A DNA stretch of 8,472 bases, taken from assembly GCA_025455205.1 (NCBI GenBank), contig JALOMZ010000124.1:1-8472 (forward strand). The letters run 5' to 3'. Below, in pieces: positions 6,427 to 8,472 of the stretch. Numbering within the stretch: the stretch's first letter is position 1; each line of letters opens with the position of its first letter. The position numbers and the translations under genes are program-made. The notes below the pieces were generated by a model, which had not been told where the DNA came from, searched no databases, and saw only the letters and a program-made list of their open reading frames with translations. The DNA comes from Chitinophagaceae bacterium. Its GTDB lineage: Bacteria; Bacteroidota; Bacteroidia; Chitinophagales; Chitinophagaceae.

Positions 6427-8472
6427 CTACTTCCGGCCCTTCCACTCCTGAATGGTTACCTGGGGAACCATTACCCGGTTACATTGTTCTGCCACTACCT
6501 GGCTGTTCACCTCCGCCTTCACATCCTGCCGTAAATCCAAGGCCGAAGCCCCTGCATAAAGGGTGTAAGTTCCCTTTTCCACTACCCATGCACTCAGGTC
6601 GGAGTGATAGGATGCCAGGTCACGCGGAGTGAGGATGAACTGCAAGGTCTGGCTTTCACCCGGTTGCAAGAGTCTGGTTTTGCCAAAGGCTTTGAGTTCC
6701 TGCGCGGGTTTGTCAAGCACCAATCCCGGTGCCGATACATACAGCTGCACTACTTCCTGGCCGGCCAGTTTCCCCGTGTTGGTGACCTTGAGGCTAACGC
6801 GGAGGTTGCCGCGGCCGTCCTGAGCCTGCACCTGCAGCGGACTATAGGAAAACTCAGTATAGGAAAGGCCAAACCCAAATGGAAAGGCCACAGGCACTTT
6901 GTAGCTGTTGTAATAACGGTATCCTACATATATGCCTTCTTCATATACCACTTCCGATGGTTTGCCCATTGACATACCGAATACGCCTTTCACATCCTGG
7001 TCAGACAATTCCCGGCCCGGGAAGTTCTTGGCGGACGGTACATCTTCATACCGCAAGGGGAAGGACATGGGAAGTTTTCCGGAAGGATTGACCTTGCCGG
7101 TCAGCAGGTCGGCTACAGCATGCCCGGCTTCCTGGCCACCCTGCCAGGCCAGCAGAATGGCATCTGCGTGGTGGCGCCAACTGGCCGTTTCAATCACACC
7201 ACCGATGTTGAGTACCACCACCACGCGCTTGCCACGTGTCCGGAAAGCCGTTGAAACACCGGCTATCAGGGCCTGTTCTTCGGCAGTAATTTCAAAATCG
7301 CCCTCCCTGTGCCTATCCTGGAATTCGCCGCTGTTGCGGCCGATGGTGATCAGCGCCAAATCAGCAATGGCGGCAGCCTGCGTCAACTGGCTTTCTGAAA
7401 ACGACATTTCCGGCAAGGGTGGCGGCAGCTCAAAAAAGAAGCGCGGCTTGGGACGCTTGGCCAATGCAGCGGCAATATGTTGCTCGTACTGGGTCTGCAA
7501 GTTCTTCTCAAAGTTGAAACCTGCCTGTTGCATGCCGTCCACCAGCGATACCGTATAGGCCTCATTCACATCGCCACTGCCGGTCCCTCCGGCAATGAAA
7601 GCGTAGGAGGTGACGCCAAAGGCCGCGAGTGTTTTAACGGATGGCGACATAGGCAATGTTTGCTGCTGGTTCTTCAATAGCACCGCACCGGCAGCCGCTG
7701 CCTGGCGGGCTGTTTGTGCATGAGCCTTCAGGGCTGGCTGATTGCCAGGCACCTGCCCGGAGAAAGACTGCCCTTGCATTGACACGGCCAGGATGCGCGC
7801 CGCGTTTTCCGCCAGCAATGCTTCGTTAATGCGTCCTTCTTGCACGGCCTGCAGGATCTGCTTCACCTGTTCGGGAGTGCCTGGCATCAGCAGGTCATTG
7901 CCTGCCTGCATTTGTGCCGCGGGGTTGGTGCCGCCAAACCAGTCCGTCATCACAAATCCCCGGAAGCCCCATTCCTTGCGCAGGATGGTGCTCAGCAAAG
8001 CAGGATCTTCTGACGTATAGGTACCGTTGATCTTGTTATATGAACTCATCACCGTCCAGGGCTGAGCCCCACGCACTACAATCTCAAAACCCCGGAGGTA
8101 GATCTCTCGCAAGGCCCGCTCGCTCACAATGGTATTGATCTGGTTCCGGTTGGTTTCCTGGTTATTGGCAGCAAAATGCTTGACAGAACTGCCAACGCCG
8201 TTGGATTCTATTCCGTTCACCAGCGCGGCAGCCATACTGCCTGATAACAGGGGATCTTCGGAGAAATACTCAAAGTTGCGGCCGCCCAGCGGGTTGCGAT
8301 GGATATTGAGGGCAGGAGCCAGGATGTAATCTATGCCATACGCCTTTGCTTCGGCCCCCATAGACTTGCCTACTTCACCGGCCAGTGCAGCATCCCAGCT
8401 GCTGGCCAGCAGGGTGGCCACCGGAAAGGCCGTGCAGTAATAGGAGCAGCTGCTGTCATTATTTCTGAAGGG
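6427..8472 (-). CDS. Glycoside hydrolase family 3 beta-glucosidase-type enzyme, 5' end outside window
   Basis: The frame is open to the right edge, giving 681 visible residues; only the N-terminal part (signal peptide if any, and the first barrel strands) is missing. Counting from the GTG at 8421: the catalytic (beta/alpha)8 domain contains NPLGGRNFEYFSEDP (43-57), VKHFAANNQE (80-89) and the nucleophile D160 in VMTDW. The alpha/beta sandwich domain runs from about 245 and carries SGEFQDR with the likely acid/base E366, then LNIGGVIETASW and PSGKLPMSFP. A Fn3-like domain covers about 535-625 (VTNTG, QEVVQLYV, PGES). The motifs match the clade of Thermotoga neapolitana Bgl3B, retaining beta-glycosidases that remove terminal glucose-like units. 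The natural sugar is not predictable here. No polysaccharide-utilisation genes (SusC/D) are visible beside it. The gene ends at TAG 6427-6429. Confidence 0.93.
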   Translation of the reverse strand, partial: PFRNNDSSCSYYCTAFPVATLLASSWDAALAGEVGKSMGAEAKAYGIDYILAPALNIHRNPLGGRNFEYFSEDPLLSGSMAAALVNGIESNGVGSSVKHFAANNQETNRNQINTIVSERALREIYLRGFEIVVRGAQPWTVMSSYNKINGTYTSEDPALLSTILRKEWGFRGFVMTDWFGGTNPAAQMQAGNDLLMPGTPEQVKQILQAVQEGRINEALLAENAARILAVSMQGQSFSGQVPGNQPALKAHAQTARQAAAAGAVLLKNQQQTLPMSPSVKTLAAFGVTSYAFIAGGTGSGDVNEAYTVSLVDGMQQAGFNFEKNLQTQYEQHIAAALAKRPKPRFFFELPPPLPEMSFSESQLTQAAAIADLALITIGRNSGEFQDRHREGDFEITAEEQALIAGVSTAFRTRGKRVVVVLNIGGVIETASWRHHADAILLAWQGGQEAGHAVADLLTGKVNPSGKLPMSFPLRYEDVPSAKNFPGRELSDQDVKGVFGMSMGKPSEVVYEEGIYVGYRYYNSYKVPVAFPFGFGLSYTEFSYSPLQVQAQDGRGNLRVSLKVTNTGKLAGQEVVQLYVSAPGLVLDKPAQELKAFGKTRLLQPGESQTLQFILTPRDLASYHSDLSAWVVEKGTYTLYAGASALDLRQDVKAEVNSQVVAEQCNRVMVPQVTIQEWKGRK

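Noticed and set aside
7410..7450. Proline- and phenylalanine-rich stretch (KRPKPRFFFELPPPLPEMS) in the GH3 protein as a possible inserted domain
   Set aside because: It is short and sits in the linker before the ALITIGRNSGEF strand, where variable loops occur in this GH3 clade; nothing suggests an added domain.
6604..7558. Overlapping + strand frames over the GH3 gene
   Set aside because: They have no recognisable domain and lie opposite conserved GH3 catalytic motifs.
7942..7944. TDW instead of SDW at the GH3 nucleophile as a sign of altered activity
   Set aside because: The aspartate nucleophile itself is intact, and Thr at the preceding position is a conservative change common in this clade.

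Overview
This 8.5 kb window looks like chromosomal DNA from a GC-rich member of the Bacteroidota, most likely the Chitinophagaceae or a close relative. The assignment is inferred from protein style: a long outer-membrane protein with a TolB-like propeller and an aromatic C-terminal beta signal, a Wzx-type flippase of Bacteroidota character, a DUF6268-like barrel, a GH3 glucosidase ending in an Fn3-like domain, and little obvious Shine-Dalgarno signal. I see no phage, transposon, CRISPR or RNA gene.

Layout, left to right: (1) the C-terminal part of a polysaccharide flippase on the + strand, cut by the left edge (1-738). (2) A minus-strand pair: an SRPBCC/AHSA1-like protein (722-1174), whose end overlaps the flippase end by 17 bases, and upstream of it a glyoxalase-II-like metallo-beta-lactamase-fold hydrolase (1264-1902). 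(3) A 151-base divergent intergenic region. (4) A 1145-residue secreted/outer-membrane protein on the + strand (2054-5491), closed by a strong hairpin terminator (5516-5552). (5) Convergent to it, on the minus strand, a small outer-membrane beta-barrel protein (body 5573-6250). Its signal peptide lies in a different frame (start at 6284), so the gene as given is frameshifted. (6) A 142-base spacer with a hairpin. (7) The C-terminal two-thirds or more of a family 3 glycoside hydrolase on the minus strand, cut by the right edge (6427-8472).

The gene content is mostly cell-envelope and glycan housekeeping: moving polysaccharide units across the inner membrane, outer-membrane barrels, and a beta-glycosidase. 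It does not read as one pathway, and apart from the possible hydrolase/SRPBCC pair each gene seems to be its own unit.

The two points most worth attention are the large protein, which joins a degenerate gluzincin-type peptidase domain, a TolB-like beta-propeller and an Omp85-like barrel in one chain, and the frameshift that separates the small barrel protein from its signal peptide. I found no convincing evidence for a wholly new multi-gene system.
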